From Vandiemenella viatica (Eukaryota; Arthropoda; Insecta; Orthoptera; Morabidae), in NCBI GenBank assembly GCA_031002005.1, contig JARYHS010008074.1, forward strand, positions 283,775,930-283,839,929: DNA of 64,000 nt, read 5' to 3'. Below are positions 45,818-56,046 of the stretch, one piece after another. A program made the translations under genes and the position numbers. Position 1 is the stretch's first letter. Each line of letters begins with the position of its first letter. Below the pieces are notes generated by a model. That model saw only the letters and a program-made list of their open reading frames with translations. It was not told where the DNA came from and did no database searches.

Positions 45818-48180
45818 CAGGGTTCCCACTCTTTTGGTAAAAGAAAAATTAAGGCCTTTTTAAGGCAATTTTTTATATTTTTTAAGGCTATGTTTAACAA
45901 ATATTAAAATGTTATGAAAAAATTGATATGCAACTTACAGCAAAGAAATTAAAATATGCATGTTACGATTATGATGAAATAAGCTTTAATCGAGTTTATA
46001 AATTAATAAATAATAAATTTACTTTTGTTTTCACACAATACAGTGAATATTGAAACTTTTTCTCTTTTCATGTATTAAACATAAAATAAAAAAAACTACT
46101 ATATCCCAGAAAACTGATACAAGGGCAAAAAGAAACACTACCACCTTAGTAATAAGAATTACTAAACATATAAATGTACATTTTAACTTAATTTGTTTTT
46201 ATACATTATAGCACATTAGCAGTTACATCAGAGAAAGACTGCCAAATTGTCAGCTCAATTACTTATTAGATTTCAGGTATAATGTTGAATGAGGAAGACT
46301 CACCCCCCTTTTTTTTTGAAAGCTACATGTAAAAGACCCGTTAAAGATGAAACATTTTCCATAGGTTTAAGAAATAGGTTAAATACAACTTTTTCAACAT
46401 CTTTCGAGTTACAGCAGTAGTTCCTATTGGGCATATTTGCTCAAATATTTTCTTATAAGAGTAATGTTTACTTACCAGATGAGTACATCCTTAACTACTT
46501 AGCTATCAACAACTTATTTTTGCTGTTTATGAAATGTTGATTGACTAATCTTTGAGGCACTAAAGATTTTCAACTTCCAACTGCTTGTTCACAGAGAAGC
46601 CTCGTTCAACATCTGCTTGTCCATGTGATAACAGCAACAATATTTTTACTACTTTGTGTACTCTGTTATAATCTTCTTTGCCTAGATACTTCTCTAAAAA
46701 GATATCTAATCGTGAATGCTCATCATGTGGATTAAATGAGCTGAAGTGGTTCGAAGGTAATAAAAAACTGTGATACTGTATAAGAATTTCATCACAGTCT
46801 CCAATTAAATTTATTTTTGACAAGTGAATCAGAAGATATTTCATCTTTTCATAACAGCTGCTACTATTTACCGCCATCTGTCTAGGATCAAGGCAAGTAA
46901 TACTTCATACAACTCAATAATTTATAGGAGATTTGTCCAGTATGTGCTTAGTCATCGTAAAAATGAAGTCTTTGATCTCCGTTTTCATCTCGAAAACTTC
47001 TTTTTCAGACATTTTCTTGTTGAATATCATAGCCTTGATAAGTTGATCGCCTGCAACTCCTAAACTGATGTTGCTAACACAGGAAAGCTTCGACACATCA
47101 CTCAGGTCTAATGTTGCCACTTTTTGTACATTAGTCAATACTTTTATGTGTTTTCTTAAAAACAATGAAGATAACAATACAAATTGTAATAAATATTCTT
47201 ATATCCTCTGCCTTAAATAACAAGAGATGTTTTGTGCTCTGATAAAAAGCCAAGAATGGGGTTGTTATTTTAGACACTGAAATGAAAAATTTCAGTTTTG
47301 AACAAATAAGATTATCTTTCAATGCCTGTTGAAAGGTTTAGGCAAAGAGCCCTTTTCCACATTCTGTATGTAGCTTTTAACATTGTACCATATTCCTAAT
47401 GCCCTTTCTGCTGCAGGTAAATTTTCCAACCACCTGTGCAAACAAAATTTTGAGGGCATTTTTTTACAAGTGGAAATCCTTTCTTTTCGCGTGTGAATCT
47501 TTAAATAACCAAAATAAGGAAACTAGGACTGAATCAAGATGCCAGCCAGAAGCTTGGCAACCATGTTTAAATGCTTTATTTACAACATGTAAACCTCATG
47601 TTCCCACATCCAACATTTCACAATTAAATCCAGTTCTTAATTTCTTTTGCAACATATTGAAAAATTTCAAATTTACGAATGGACCATCCATTGAAACCTG
47701 TATCACTTTTTGGAGAGAGAACTTCTCAACTGCTTCCAAAAAATGTTCAATCAAATCTTCAGCTTTGGCACGGCCCATAAAAACTGAAGTTAAATATGAG
47801 GTTTCAATTGTGTTTGAACATTCATTCCAGTTCGCACATGGACATCGAGTTGTTTAGTTTGTAAGAAGTTGTTTAAACTTTCATGTAAGACAGAGGCATG
47901 TACGAAGCAGAATTACATAATAGAGGTTCTGTGCAAAGACTCTACTACTTGCTTGATATATAAGCATTTTGACTCACACTTGGCAAGGTCGAGCCAGAGA
48001 GAAATCTGCCGATTACCGCGTTGCTGGATAGTGAAATTTATTACACCGTATCTTGGTGTTAAAAAAAAAAATCGGCATTTTCAAAGATTTTAAGGCTTTT
48101 GAGCAAATTTTAGGGTCTTTTAAGGGCCCTTAAAAATCAAAATGAAAATTAAGGCCTTTTTAAGGCCTGTGGGAACCCTG
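45818..48180 (-). mobile_element. hAT-like transposon with CAGGGTTCCCAC ends
   Basis: The ends are perfect 12-bp inverted repeats, CAGGGTTCCCAC at 45818-45829 and its complement at 48169-48180. Just inside both ends are repeats of TTAAGGCCTTTTTAAGGC type. The flanking bases (TCCTAGTT and TAATTCAA) give no clear 8-bp duplication. The transposase reads on the minus strand. The total of 2363 bp is short for a hAT with a full gene, in line with internal decay. Confidence 0.8.
46560..47860 (-). pseudogene. hAT-like transposase, degenerate
   Basis: On the minus strand the first part (47778-47596) reads MGRAKAEDLIEHFLEAVEKF and VSMDGPFVNLKFFNMLQKK. The MDGPxVN block is the conserved catalytic context of this arthropod hAT-like family. 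A middle part (47177-46914) is Lys-rich with AGDQLIKAMIFNKKMSEKEV. The C-terminal part (46877-46560) has LLLLSHGQADVERGFSVNKQ and LEVENL, the block equivalent to the hAT dimerisation domain. Frame breaks between the three parts make it inactive. Assignment is by motif memory. Confidence 0.7.
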
Positions 48181-48320
48181 TAATTCAAATTCTTTCATAG
48201 AAATATCTATTTATTGGCTGTTTTATGTATGATAGCTTTTTTTATTATTTATTGAGTTTATAAATTTTAGGCATATTTCTTTATCTTTTCCCTCTATTTT
48301 TAACCTGTCCCCACCCCTGG

Positions 48321-48322
48321 TA
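48321..48322. repeat. TA target duplication of mariner, left
   Basis: TA directly precedes the left inverted repeat and recurs at 51624-51625 directly after the right one. TA duplication is the mark of Tc1/mariner insertion. Confidence 0.9.
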
Positions 48323-49059
48323 TGAGGGTTGCTATTTATATTTCTGGCCTAATAACGAAAAAACAAATATTTATGATCGAAGTTGGTTTTATTGTTTATC
48401 AAAATATTCTTTGTGAAGATCAATAAACTTTTGCATGTGTTTGAACCAATTTTTGAAGCACTTTTTCCACTCCGATGTAGGTAACTCCAGAACATGCGTC
48501 TTGAATGCATCAACTGTTTCTTCGGGTGTTGAAAATCATTGACCACATAATTTGTTTTTGATGTGCGGGAATAAAAAGAAGTCATTGGGTACCAAATCAG
48601 GGCTGTACGGTGGATGACCCATCAATTCGATGTTTTGACTGGTCAAAAATTCCTTTGTTTGAGCCGACATATGACAGCTCACATTGTTGTGATGAATAAC
48701 TGTATCGCTTAGTTTTGAAAGGGCACATTTTCATAAAGTTTACAGGAATTAATAAAAACACAATAAATCTTTTAACATTTTTTTACTGCAGCTGATGAAG
48801 TAACATAGAATAGATTTTTGACGTAAATTTGGAATTTATTGTGTACATTATGTGCTCTCTATAGATTTTTAAGTAACCTGGACATGTGCCCTTTTAATAA
48901 TAAACTAAGGGAAATTTTTTTTAAAAATAAATACTTTTTCCACATTTTGTTTATTATGTATGGATATTTTGTTTTTTTGAACAGTACATGTAAACTAAAA
49001 GTTTAAAAAAAATACATTATATGAAATTACATTTAATTTACCATTGAAATTATTGCAGT

Positions 49060-50409
49060 TTTGCACAAAATCCACCAGCTTATATATTTTACTTTACCCA
49101 ACTAATCAGCACAGAGTCATTCTCGGTAGATGGCCACAACATTATAGCACCATAGAATGGCATATGTTCTTCAGGAAAATATTGTAGCATTTTCCTAATG
49201 TCATCATTTTTATTTTTTGGCATTGATGGGATTCATCCCAAAGTCCAACCCCTCCTCCGCGTGGGGGGAGATGGGCAATGGCATAAAGTAGGGGATTGCC
49301 TGTGGGGGTGAGGTACAGTGGGGACCTAGTGTATCCTGGGACCGATACGGTAGCTGTGAAGGCCCTACAGGAACCCTGAAAAAAGGCGGCCAAGGTGAAG
49401 CTAAGACAGGCCTAGCAAGCCGGTAGTGGATAGATTCTGCTTTCAAAACAAAAACGAGCCTCAGAAAGGACGGAGCAATGGACAAACGACAGAGAGGTGG
49501 TGGGATGAAGGAAGCAAATGGAGAGGCTTGTGCATAAAGCAAACCCGGCCAGAGGCTGTAAACTGCTGAGGATGATGATGATGATGGGATTCATGCCTGC
49601 AAAAACTTTTGAATTAGGAAGCTCAATGCCTGTGTTACTCTCCAAAAACTTAATTCCTCCAATTTTGTCATAACCTATAGACTCCCTCATTCATTTCATA
49701 ATAGCATTCTGATATTTTAAACAACTCACGCTGTTGTTCCTCCTTTCCCAGCATTTTTTGATTTCGAGCTTCACTTGGGAGCACATACTTTTCAAAGTGC
49801 TTGGGCCACCACTTAAACTCTAGGATGTCATTGTCTTCCAAAAACAGTTTCAATTTTCCCTTCATTTGCAGATGATTCATTAATAATTTTTTAATATTGA
49901 TCAGATGTGTAGACCTGTCCACTCTTTTTAATCATCTCTTGATAACACCAAAGATACGATCATATGGGAGAAAACTGGCCACTCACTGGAAAATATTGCG
50001 TGATTGTTACTTTATGTTTCAGGGAAAGGCCAAATAGAAATCGTAAAACTGTATAATTCATGTTCTGCCCTGCATATCTGTCTGAAAAAAGGTGGGTTTC
50101 TTTTGCAGTTTGGGGGATGAAATGTGCTGTATAGTGATTAAGGAAAGAGGAAACCGCATTTCCTCCTTTTCCGCAGTGCCTTCGTGGTAGGTATAAATTT
50201 TGATTGTTTTGGTTTTCAAATCGAACGCAAAAACGTCTAACCCACAGATGCCGATAATAGAATATTTCCTGCACTGGTATGTGAGGCAAAGGCAAATTTT
50301 GCACGAGATCTACTACAATTCCATAAGTATTTGGTTCGCTTTGACGCTTCTTTCCTACATCTTTTAAGGCAGTAAAACTTTTTGGAATGCCATACAAGTT
50401 TAGTAACAA
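49060..50409 (-). pseudogene. DUF7869-like protein, partial and interrupted
   Basis: The first open stretch (50409-49960) contains HIPVQEIFYYRHLWVRRFCV, SFLNHYTAHF and ETHLFSDRYAGQN followed by TVLRFLFGLSLKHKVTITQY and FPVSGQFSP. The 'LFSDgcaGQNkN' block with a conserved Asp and the 'FPvrGHsf' block are what I know as the DUF7869 family, widespread in arthropods and cnidarians and suspected to be transposase-like. A frame change near 49960 and a stop at about 49930 follow. The second stretch (49922-49668) has DRSTHLINIKKLLMN and EFKWWPKHFEKYVLPSEARN, as in the family C-terminus. A retroposon at 49238-49577 cuts the last part. The N-terminal half is missing. Confidence 0.65.
49224..49592 (+). 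mobile_element. Small retroposon with GAT tail, target duplication, nested in the DUF7869 element
   Basis: A GC-rich segment of about 340 bp is bounded by TGATGGGATTCATCC on the left (from 49224) and GATGGGATTCATGCC on the right (from about 49578), an 11-14 bp target duplication. It ends in (GAT)n at about 49567-49580, so it reads on the plus strand, opposite to its host. It has no clear polymerase III boxes. It may be a SINE or a strongly 5'-truncated LINE end (TACAGGAACCCTGAAAA, TGTAAACTGCTGAGGATGAT). Confidence 0.8.
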
Positions 50410-52347
50410 TTATAAACTATAAAAAATCTGTAGTGTTAACAGCTTTTCAGAAACATAGGCTACAAGCGTAACAATCCGCACAGAGCGCCAGCGGTGCGAC
50501 TGTCAACATACAACCAGTGTTGCAGAGGAAGGGCACAGGAGGACACGAGAATATTCAATAACAAAAACCGATCTCAAACCGCAACGTCATTGTAGAGAGT
50601 TCAGTTTAGAATGTGCCCTTTCAACAGTAAACAAGCCTACACTTCTCAAACTCAAATCTGCAAAAACATACTTTTTGCTAAAAAATGGACATGTGCCCTT
50701 TAAAAAATAAACGTTTCAATTATTTGCCTCTTCTTCAACTTTTACTGAATTTTCCCAAAGACTTCTGGTAAATAAATGGTCGTGTGCCATTCAGAGTTGA
50801 CCGTACTACGTTGCTATAATGTCACTGACCGGTAATGCTGAAGAAACAGGCAACCATTTGCTTCGATGTGCTTCTTCCATGAACAACTTTTGTCGGATAT
50901 GGCTCATCTTGGAAGACTCATACAGTCGATTGTTTTGTTTCGGGGTCATATGCATAGATTCATGATTCGCCACCTATGTAGATGTTATACACAGCCTTCG
51001 ATGCACCTTCAACATATTTTTTTAACACTTTGTTGCACCAATCGACACGAGCTTCCTTTTGAGCGTTTGTCAGATTATGCTGGATCCAACGTAAACAAAA
51101 CTTTTTTTTTTTTGCCAAATGATAAAGTAATATTTTATTGATGCATGTCATACTAATGCCCAAAGATGCTTCAATCTCATGGTATATCATATGACGATCT
51201 TGCTTTATCAGTTCACACACAGCATCAATGTTTTCTGGCACAACAACTGATTTTGGATGACCCTTACGGAATTCGTCCTGAAGCGAACTTCGGCCATGAC
51301 TGAATTTGTTATACCAGTTTTTTTACAGTGCTATATGATGGTGCTTTATTGCCATACAAAGAATTAAGTTCATCGATGCACTCGTCTTGACAATCTACAT
51401 CGAAAGTTGTGAAAAATAATCGCATGGAAATGTTCACGAGTTAATTCTATTTCTCACCCGACATGAATTTTTAAAGTTACTGTAAACAACAAATCATGCT
51501 CAAATTACACATTGTTATGAATAAGGCTATGTTCAACAATGTCAATGTTTCCAATGGAAACGTCAGATGGTGCCTGACAACATTTATTGTTGCCAAGGCC
51601 AGAAATATAAATAGCAACCCTCATATGGTACATAAGTGGCGTAACCAGGATAAAAAGTCGAGTGATATTTGTGATGGACACTGAGATGCTGCATACTTGT
51701 GTGAGAGCGTTATCAGCAACTGACAATTGAAAAGTGATCTCGTTGTGGGTCTCCATTTGCCAGTTGGTCAAATCATGCAATATTCAGATTTGTGGGGAAA
51801 TCAGATGTGACAGTGGTCTGATGTTGAAGTGCATGGGAATGCGAATGCAGGCATACTCCTCATCAAGGTTTCAGTCAATCATACCTGACCACCACAAGGG
51901 CAGCTCGCCGTTTTCTGCACCAAGCACATCACAACCCCTTCACACCTGTGCCTGATATTCAAGAACAAGTAATCAACTCCCTGCAATATTCTTTCATCGC
52001 ACAATATCCTAGCAACAGCTGGATTGGATAATTATCACCCCTTGTGTAGGATGTTATTACACAACACAAAATGCTGCATTTGGAGTTGTGCCATAATTGG
52101 GAAGTAAGAATTGTTGATGAATGGTGTTACTCTGTGTTCAGTGATGAGTTGTGGTTCTGAACTACTTTAAATTACCATTGTTGGAGAGTTATGACAGTGA
52201 CCTGAAGAGAGGTCCCATGCTTCTAATGTTTTGAAGAGAGACAGCAGTGTTACTTCTGTCATAGTGTGGGAAGACATCGGGTATGACTTCAGGTCAGGGC
52301 TGATAATGACCGATTGAATTCTGACAGCATAACAGTATGTCATAGAC

Positions 52348-52359
52348 ATCTTGCATCTT
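52348..52359. repeat. Target duplication of the PLE, left copy
   Basis: ATCTTGCATCTT at 52348-52359 is repeated exactly at 54835-54846, directly flanking the PLE insertion in the Tc1 sequence. A 12-bp duplication fits target-primed insertion by a PLE. Confidence 0.9.
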
Positions 52360-52435
52360 ATAAATAAATGCAATTTTTCTCGGCGTTGTTTATTTATAAA
52401 CGTTTCTCAGGAAACAAACCGAGTAATATTATTAT

Positions 52436-52488
52436 TGATGCACAATATTTCAGCGACAATAATCTCTGTTGCTATCTTCAGGTGCAGT
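52436..52488 (-). ncRNA. Hammerhead-ribozyme-like motif in PLE end, left copy (degenerate)
   Basis: The minus strand contains GCAC-CTGAAGA, a stem-like AGC...GCT pair, and TGAAATATT-GTGC. It is the inverted counterpart of 54738-54785 and has changed in stem II. Confidence 0.3.
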
Positions 52489-52819
52489 TGTAAGCTTTGA
52501 AGTCTGCCTTGAGCGTATTTGAAAACTGACATGGCAACGACAGACGTTGTTATGTTGCCTAGCAGCATCTCAGATGTCATTAGACGCCCGCGGAACACAA
52601 AAAGCAGAGCGTTGGTGACGAGCAGCCTCAAATAACAGGAATCCATGCATAATTTATCTGGAACCCACAATCCCTGTTAACTAAATCAGACGTGAGGCCA
52701 CAGAGTTCAACGCCGTGCGACGGCACGGCAATGCGGGAAATTTGCCCGACTTGTCCGCAAACTTAATGCCTCTTCTGCACCTGGTAGAAGGACAGTGGTG
52801 GTGAATTAAACTGCCACCT

Positions 52820-54660
52820 TTTCAGTTCTATCTGAAGCGCTATATTTTGTGCCAGTACCCAAGACCATTCCATACAGGGAAATTCTCACTGGCGACGAGC
52901 TGGCCCTATGAGGGTGCTGAAGAGATAAGGCGAGAAACCAGCCGAATCTTAAGCAGGGCCAAACCGCCTCGGCCCAACACCACAGCTGCTGAGCATAAAG
53001 CACTTTGGTCATTGCGCCACAACCAAGATATTATCGTCCTACTAGCAGACAACAGGAACGCTTCGGTGGTTCTTACAATGGCAGATCATCAACGGAAAGT
53101 AGAAGAACGTTTAGTAGACACCTCTTACCGTAAGGTGTTGAAAGATCCAACCAATGTGGTAGCGAAGAAAACAACAGCTCTGCTGAAATGTTCAGGGCTA
53201 CCAGAAGACACTATTAAACAGTTACAACCCCGCGCAGCTGTTCCACCCAGACTTTATTGATTACCTAAAATTCACAAACAAGAAACATCATTACGGACAA
53301 TAGTGTGTACTATTGGATCGGCCACTTATTATCTGGCTCGATACTTGACCGGGCTGTTATTACCAATTGTGAGAAAATGTGTTCACCATGTGAAAAACTC
53401 GGCGGAATTTAATAATATTGTTAAAGAACTTCACCTGCGTAAACAGGATTTGATGGTGAGCTTCGATGATGTTTCCCTCTTCACCTGGGTTCCTCTGGCT
53501 GATACGCTGGCTCTACTACAACAGCACTTCGAGCCCAGGTTAATTGAGCTGTTCCGCCACACATTACAATCATCGTACTTCTTGTATGACGGGCACTACT
53601 ATGAACAGATCGAGGGAGTTGCAATGGGCAGTCCACTGTCACCTGTTATAGCTAATTTCTTTATGGGACATTTTGAGAAGAAAGCGTTGGAAAGTGCCCC
53701 CATGAAGCCCAGTGCCTTCTTTCGGTACGTGTATGACATTTGTTGTTTGGTCCCATGGTAGAGACAACCTAGATAAGTTTCTCCTTCAGTTGAACAGTGT
53801 CAACAAAAACATCGAGTTCACAATGGAGGTTGAAAAGGAAGGCTGCCTGCCCTTTTTGGACATTCTTATTTAAAGAAAGCCAATGGAACTTTAGAACACA
53901 CGGTGTATAGAAATCCAACGCACACGGACCTGTACCTAAACGCGCACAGTCATCATCACCCGGCACAGCACAAGACAGTACTAACTACTCTTGTCCACAG
54001 AGTGCAGGCAATATGTGATAAAGACAGCCTTCCTAGTGAGTTAAAACATCTATGCGATACATTCAGGAAGAATGGGTACAATAAACATCAGATAGTTGGC
54101 ATTCCAGGAAACGAAACGCAGGCCTAATAACCACAATAATGGTCCACATGATAAATTAGCCTTCTTGCCGTACTCTGGCGCCACAACATCTAGGGTCGGG
54201 AGGGTCCTGGCAAGAAATGGCATTAAGACCATTTTCCTACCACCACCAAAATTGAGAAACATTTTGCGCTCTCCAGAAGATGAACTTGCCCTTCGTACAC
54301 CCGGAGTTTATTGCACCCCGTGTGAAAGTGGAAAGAAATACATCGGCCATACGATACGGTGTGTACAACAGCGTTGTTTGGAACATGTTCGACTGTGGCA
54401 AAAAGACAAATCAGCAGTGGCAGAACATAGTTTGGCAGAAGGACATGGTTTCGATTTCGAAGCGACTAAGGTGCTGACACATGCGAGAGGCTTCTGGGAC
54501 AGCGTCATTAAAGAAGTATTTGAAATTCGCCTCGCATCTGATTTAGTTAACAGGGATTGTGGGTTCCAGATAAGTAATGCATGGATTCCTGTTATTGAGG
54601 ATGCTCGTAACCAACGCTCTGTTTTTTGTGTTCCGCGGGCGTCTAATGACAGATGCTGCT
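52820..54660 (+). pseudogene. PLE 2 reverse transcriptase and GIY-YIG endonuclease, degenerate
   Basis: N-terminal part: GAEEIRRETSRILSRAKPPR (about 52912-52971) and LLADNRNASVVLTMADHQRK. A TGA at 53258-53260 precedes LPKIHKQET. RT: IGSATYYLARYLTGLLLPIV (about 53312), DLMVSFDDVSLFTWVPLADT (about 53447-53506) and QIEGVAMGSPLSPVIANFFM (about 53608). The catalytic YVDD box reads YVYD (about 53727), so RT is dead. A frame change near 53755 leads to NIEFTMEVEKEGCLPFLDIL and PTHTDLYLNAHSHHHPAQHK. Endonuclease: ALRTPGVYCTPCESGKKYIG (about 54290-54349), with GVY and YIG intact, then RCLEHVRLWQKDKSAVAEHS. It ends at 54660. Less decayed than PLE 1. Confidence 0.92.
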
Positions 54661-54737
54661 AGGCAACATAACAACCTCTGTTGTCGCCATGCCAGTTTTC
54701 AAACAACATGCTCAAGGCAGACTTCAACGCTTACAAC

Positions 54738-54785
54738 TGCACCTGAAGATGGCGACGGAGATTATTGCCACCGAAATATTGTGCA
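54738..54785 (+). ncRNA. Hammerhead-ribozyme-like motif in PLE end, right copy
   Basis: The order is TGCAC (54738-54742), CTGAAGA core (54743-54749), stem II TGGC with GCCA (54750-54753 and 54767-54770), CC, GAAA core (54773-54776), TATT, then GTGCA (54781-54785), which pairs with TGCAC as stem I. The core bases CUGANGA and GAAA and a minimal stem III are as described for PLE hammerheads. The extra CC between stem II and GAAA departs from the consensus. Predicted cleavage would be before GTGCA. Confidence 0.4.
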
Positions 54786-55180
54786 TCAACAATAATATTA
54801 CTCGGTTTGTTTCCCGAGAAACGTTTGTAAATAAATCTTGCATCTTCATGTGTTACCTCCTAGGAAACAATCTCGTGGTGTCATTTTTCAACAACAATCC
54901 TCAATCCACACACAGTAACATGTATTTATATGAATCGTGTGTAATGCTGAGGTATTCCCATGGCCAGAAAAATCCTCAGATCAGTCTCCAATAGAATATG
55001 TGTGGAACCAGCTTGTACGTCAACCAGTCCCAGTGCCAATGTCCAGGACTTCAAGGACCAGTTATAACAGTTGTGGGCCATCTTACCTCTGGAGAGGATA
55101 CAATGGCTCTAATAACCTTTCCAGCTGAATCAGTGCAGGCATCAGGACTAGGAGATGCAGAGTCATACTGATAAGTGGGT

Positions 55181-55448
55181 TTATACTGCCTAACTTCTTT
55201 GTAAATTTGACTCGATTTAGTAATCACTGAAATAAAATTACATATCCTCCCAACCCACGAAGTTTCATTTTATTTTCTCCATCCCTTCCGAGTGCTTCAC
55301 CTTTTTCTGTCAGGAATTTTGTCAGGCAGTGTATTTTTTGTGTATTAACACCGTCATCTGTCATTAACTTCCCTATTATTACACATTTAAGGAAATATAA
55401 AAGTTGTTATACAGCAAAACCGAAATTAAGATAAGGAAACGAATCACT
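55181..55448. other. No gene recognised
   Basis: Sequence between the Tc1 C-terminal remnant and the LINE target duplication. A possible Tc1 right end lies near 55320-55336. Confidence 0.4.
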
Positions 55449-55461
55449 GATTACAATACAT
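55449..55461. repeat. Target duplication of the full-length LINE, 3' side
   Basis: GATTACAATACAT at 55449-55461 recurs exactly at 61716-61728. The two copies bound the LINE. Confidence 0.95.
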
Positions 55462-55489
55462 TTTTTATTTTTATTTATTTATTTATTGA

Positions 55490-56035
55490 CATTCGGTTAT
55501 GTAACCATACAGCCATTACTTGTAACATGATTCATTATCGTTAACTAATTACATGTTTGATTATACTCATTATTATATTGCATCTGTTAATTATCGTTAT
55601 ACTTATGCTACTTACAATTTTGATTATATTGGTTACAATTTTAAATAGAACTTATCTAAACGTAATTAAAGTCTTTCAGGTATAAAGCCGAATCGCAGTA
55701 GCAGTTGATACAATTCGTTTTGAAGTCATTTTGCTGGTATACGTGAGGCAACACCGACATTGGTATTCATGCGTCTAAATTATTTTCTTTTGTTCACGTT
55801 CGGTTATATGACCATACATCCGTGAATTGTAAGATAATTCATTATACTTAATTATTAACAGGTTTGATTATACTATTTACAATCTTGCTTATACTAATTA
55901 TAGTTGTACTTAGGCTACTTACAGTTTTTATTATACTGATGACAATTTTAAGTCATACTTTTCTACTCGTAATCTTTAAGGAATAAAACAGAATCATTGT
56001 AGTCGTTTTATGCTTATTGACATTTTTATTTTTCG
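55490..56035 (-). repeat. Tandem duplication in LINE 3' UTR, about 300 bp unit
   Basis: TTCGGTTATGTAACCATACAG at about 55492 and TTCGGTTATATGACCATACA at about 55799 begin two diverged copies. Shared blocks follow in the same order (GTAA.ATGATTCATTAT, GTTTGATTATACT, GAATC). The copies differ by substitutions and indels, so the duplication predates this insertion and belongs to the family. The sequence is rich in ATTATAC-type short repeats. Confidence 0.8.
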
Positions 56036-56046
56036 ATGATGAGGTC

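Larger units (their letters stand above)
48719..50700 (-). mobile_element. DNA transposon coding for a DUF7869-like protein, nested in mariner
   Basis: The insertion lies exactly where mariner homology breaks. Its ends are inverted: AAGGGCACAT at 48719-48728 and ATGTGCCCTT at 50691-50700. The same ATGTGCCCTT motif recurs inside the ends at about 48884 and at 50611, so short subterminal repeats mark both ends. A clear target duplication was not found. Its coding part is on the minus strand. I cannot name a transposon superfamily for it, and a 2-kb length with one partial gene suggests an internally deleted copy. Confidence 0.65.
48365..51455 (-). pseudogene. mariner transposase, interrupted and frameshifted
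   Basis: On the minus strand an N-terminal half (about 51455-50690) has CIDELNSLYGNKAPSYSTVK, IHHEIEASLGISMTCIN-type helix-turn-helix sequence with LGISMTCINKILLYHL (about 51165-51115), LTNAQKEARVDWC (about 51080) and a first-Asp region near GGESWIYAYDPETKQST (about 50968-50920; Glu-Ser replaces the usual Asp-Glu-Ser spacing). EWHTTIYLPEVFGKIQ is at about 50790-50745. After the insertion the C-terminal half (48712-48365) has TVIHHNNVSCHMSAQTKEFL, where the catalytic HHDN reads HHNN. MGHPPYSPDLVPNDFFLFP follows and holds the third Asp. A stop follows KLCGQ. Mutated Asp, stops and the insertion make it dead. Confidence 0.92.
48323..51623 (-). mobile_element. mariner transposon with perfect terminal inverted repeats, split by another transposon
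   Basis: The 28-bp repeats at 48323-48350 (TGAGGGTTGCTATTTATATT...) and 51596-51623 are exact reverse complements and are flanked by TA. Without the inserted element at about 48719-50700 the mariner is about 1.3 kb, the usual family length. The intact ends show it was still recognisable as a mobile unit until recently, although its transposase is broken. Confidence 0.95.
52360..54834 (+). mobile_element. Penelope-like element 2, complete insertion with inverted pLTR-like ends
   Basis: The 2475-bp insertion is bounded by an exact 12-bp target duplication. Its ends are inverted copies of about 300 bp: 52376-52690 (minus) and 54537-54834 (plus). The right copy overlaps the end of the endonuclease coding region. 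Between them lie RT and GIY-YIG coding parts on the plus strand. This end-inverted layout is known for Penelope elements and can arise when reverse transcription starts on a tandem copy. Confidence 0.92.
51670..55180 (+). pseudogene. Tc1-like transposase, split by a Penelope-like element
   Basis: Two plus-strand pieces flank the PLE. The left one (51670-52347) reads, with breaks, QSYLTTTRAARRFL-type sequence (about 51883) and SVFSDELWF (about 52137-52163), where the catalytic Asp-Glu context of Tc1 enzymes is recognisable. The right one (54847-55140) reads EVFPWPEKSSDQSPIEYVWN (about 54949-55008), with the third acidic residue in PIE. Stops are frequent. The left terminal repeat was not found. 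A sequence ending TTTTGTCAGGCAGTGTA near 55320-55336 might be a right end. The element is old, and the PLE inserted later. Confidence 0.75.

Noticed and set aside
49210..49542. 110-residue minus-strand frame
   Set aside because: It lies across the GC-rich retroposon inserted in the DUF7869 element and reads it antisense.
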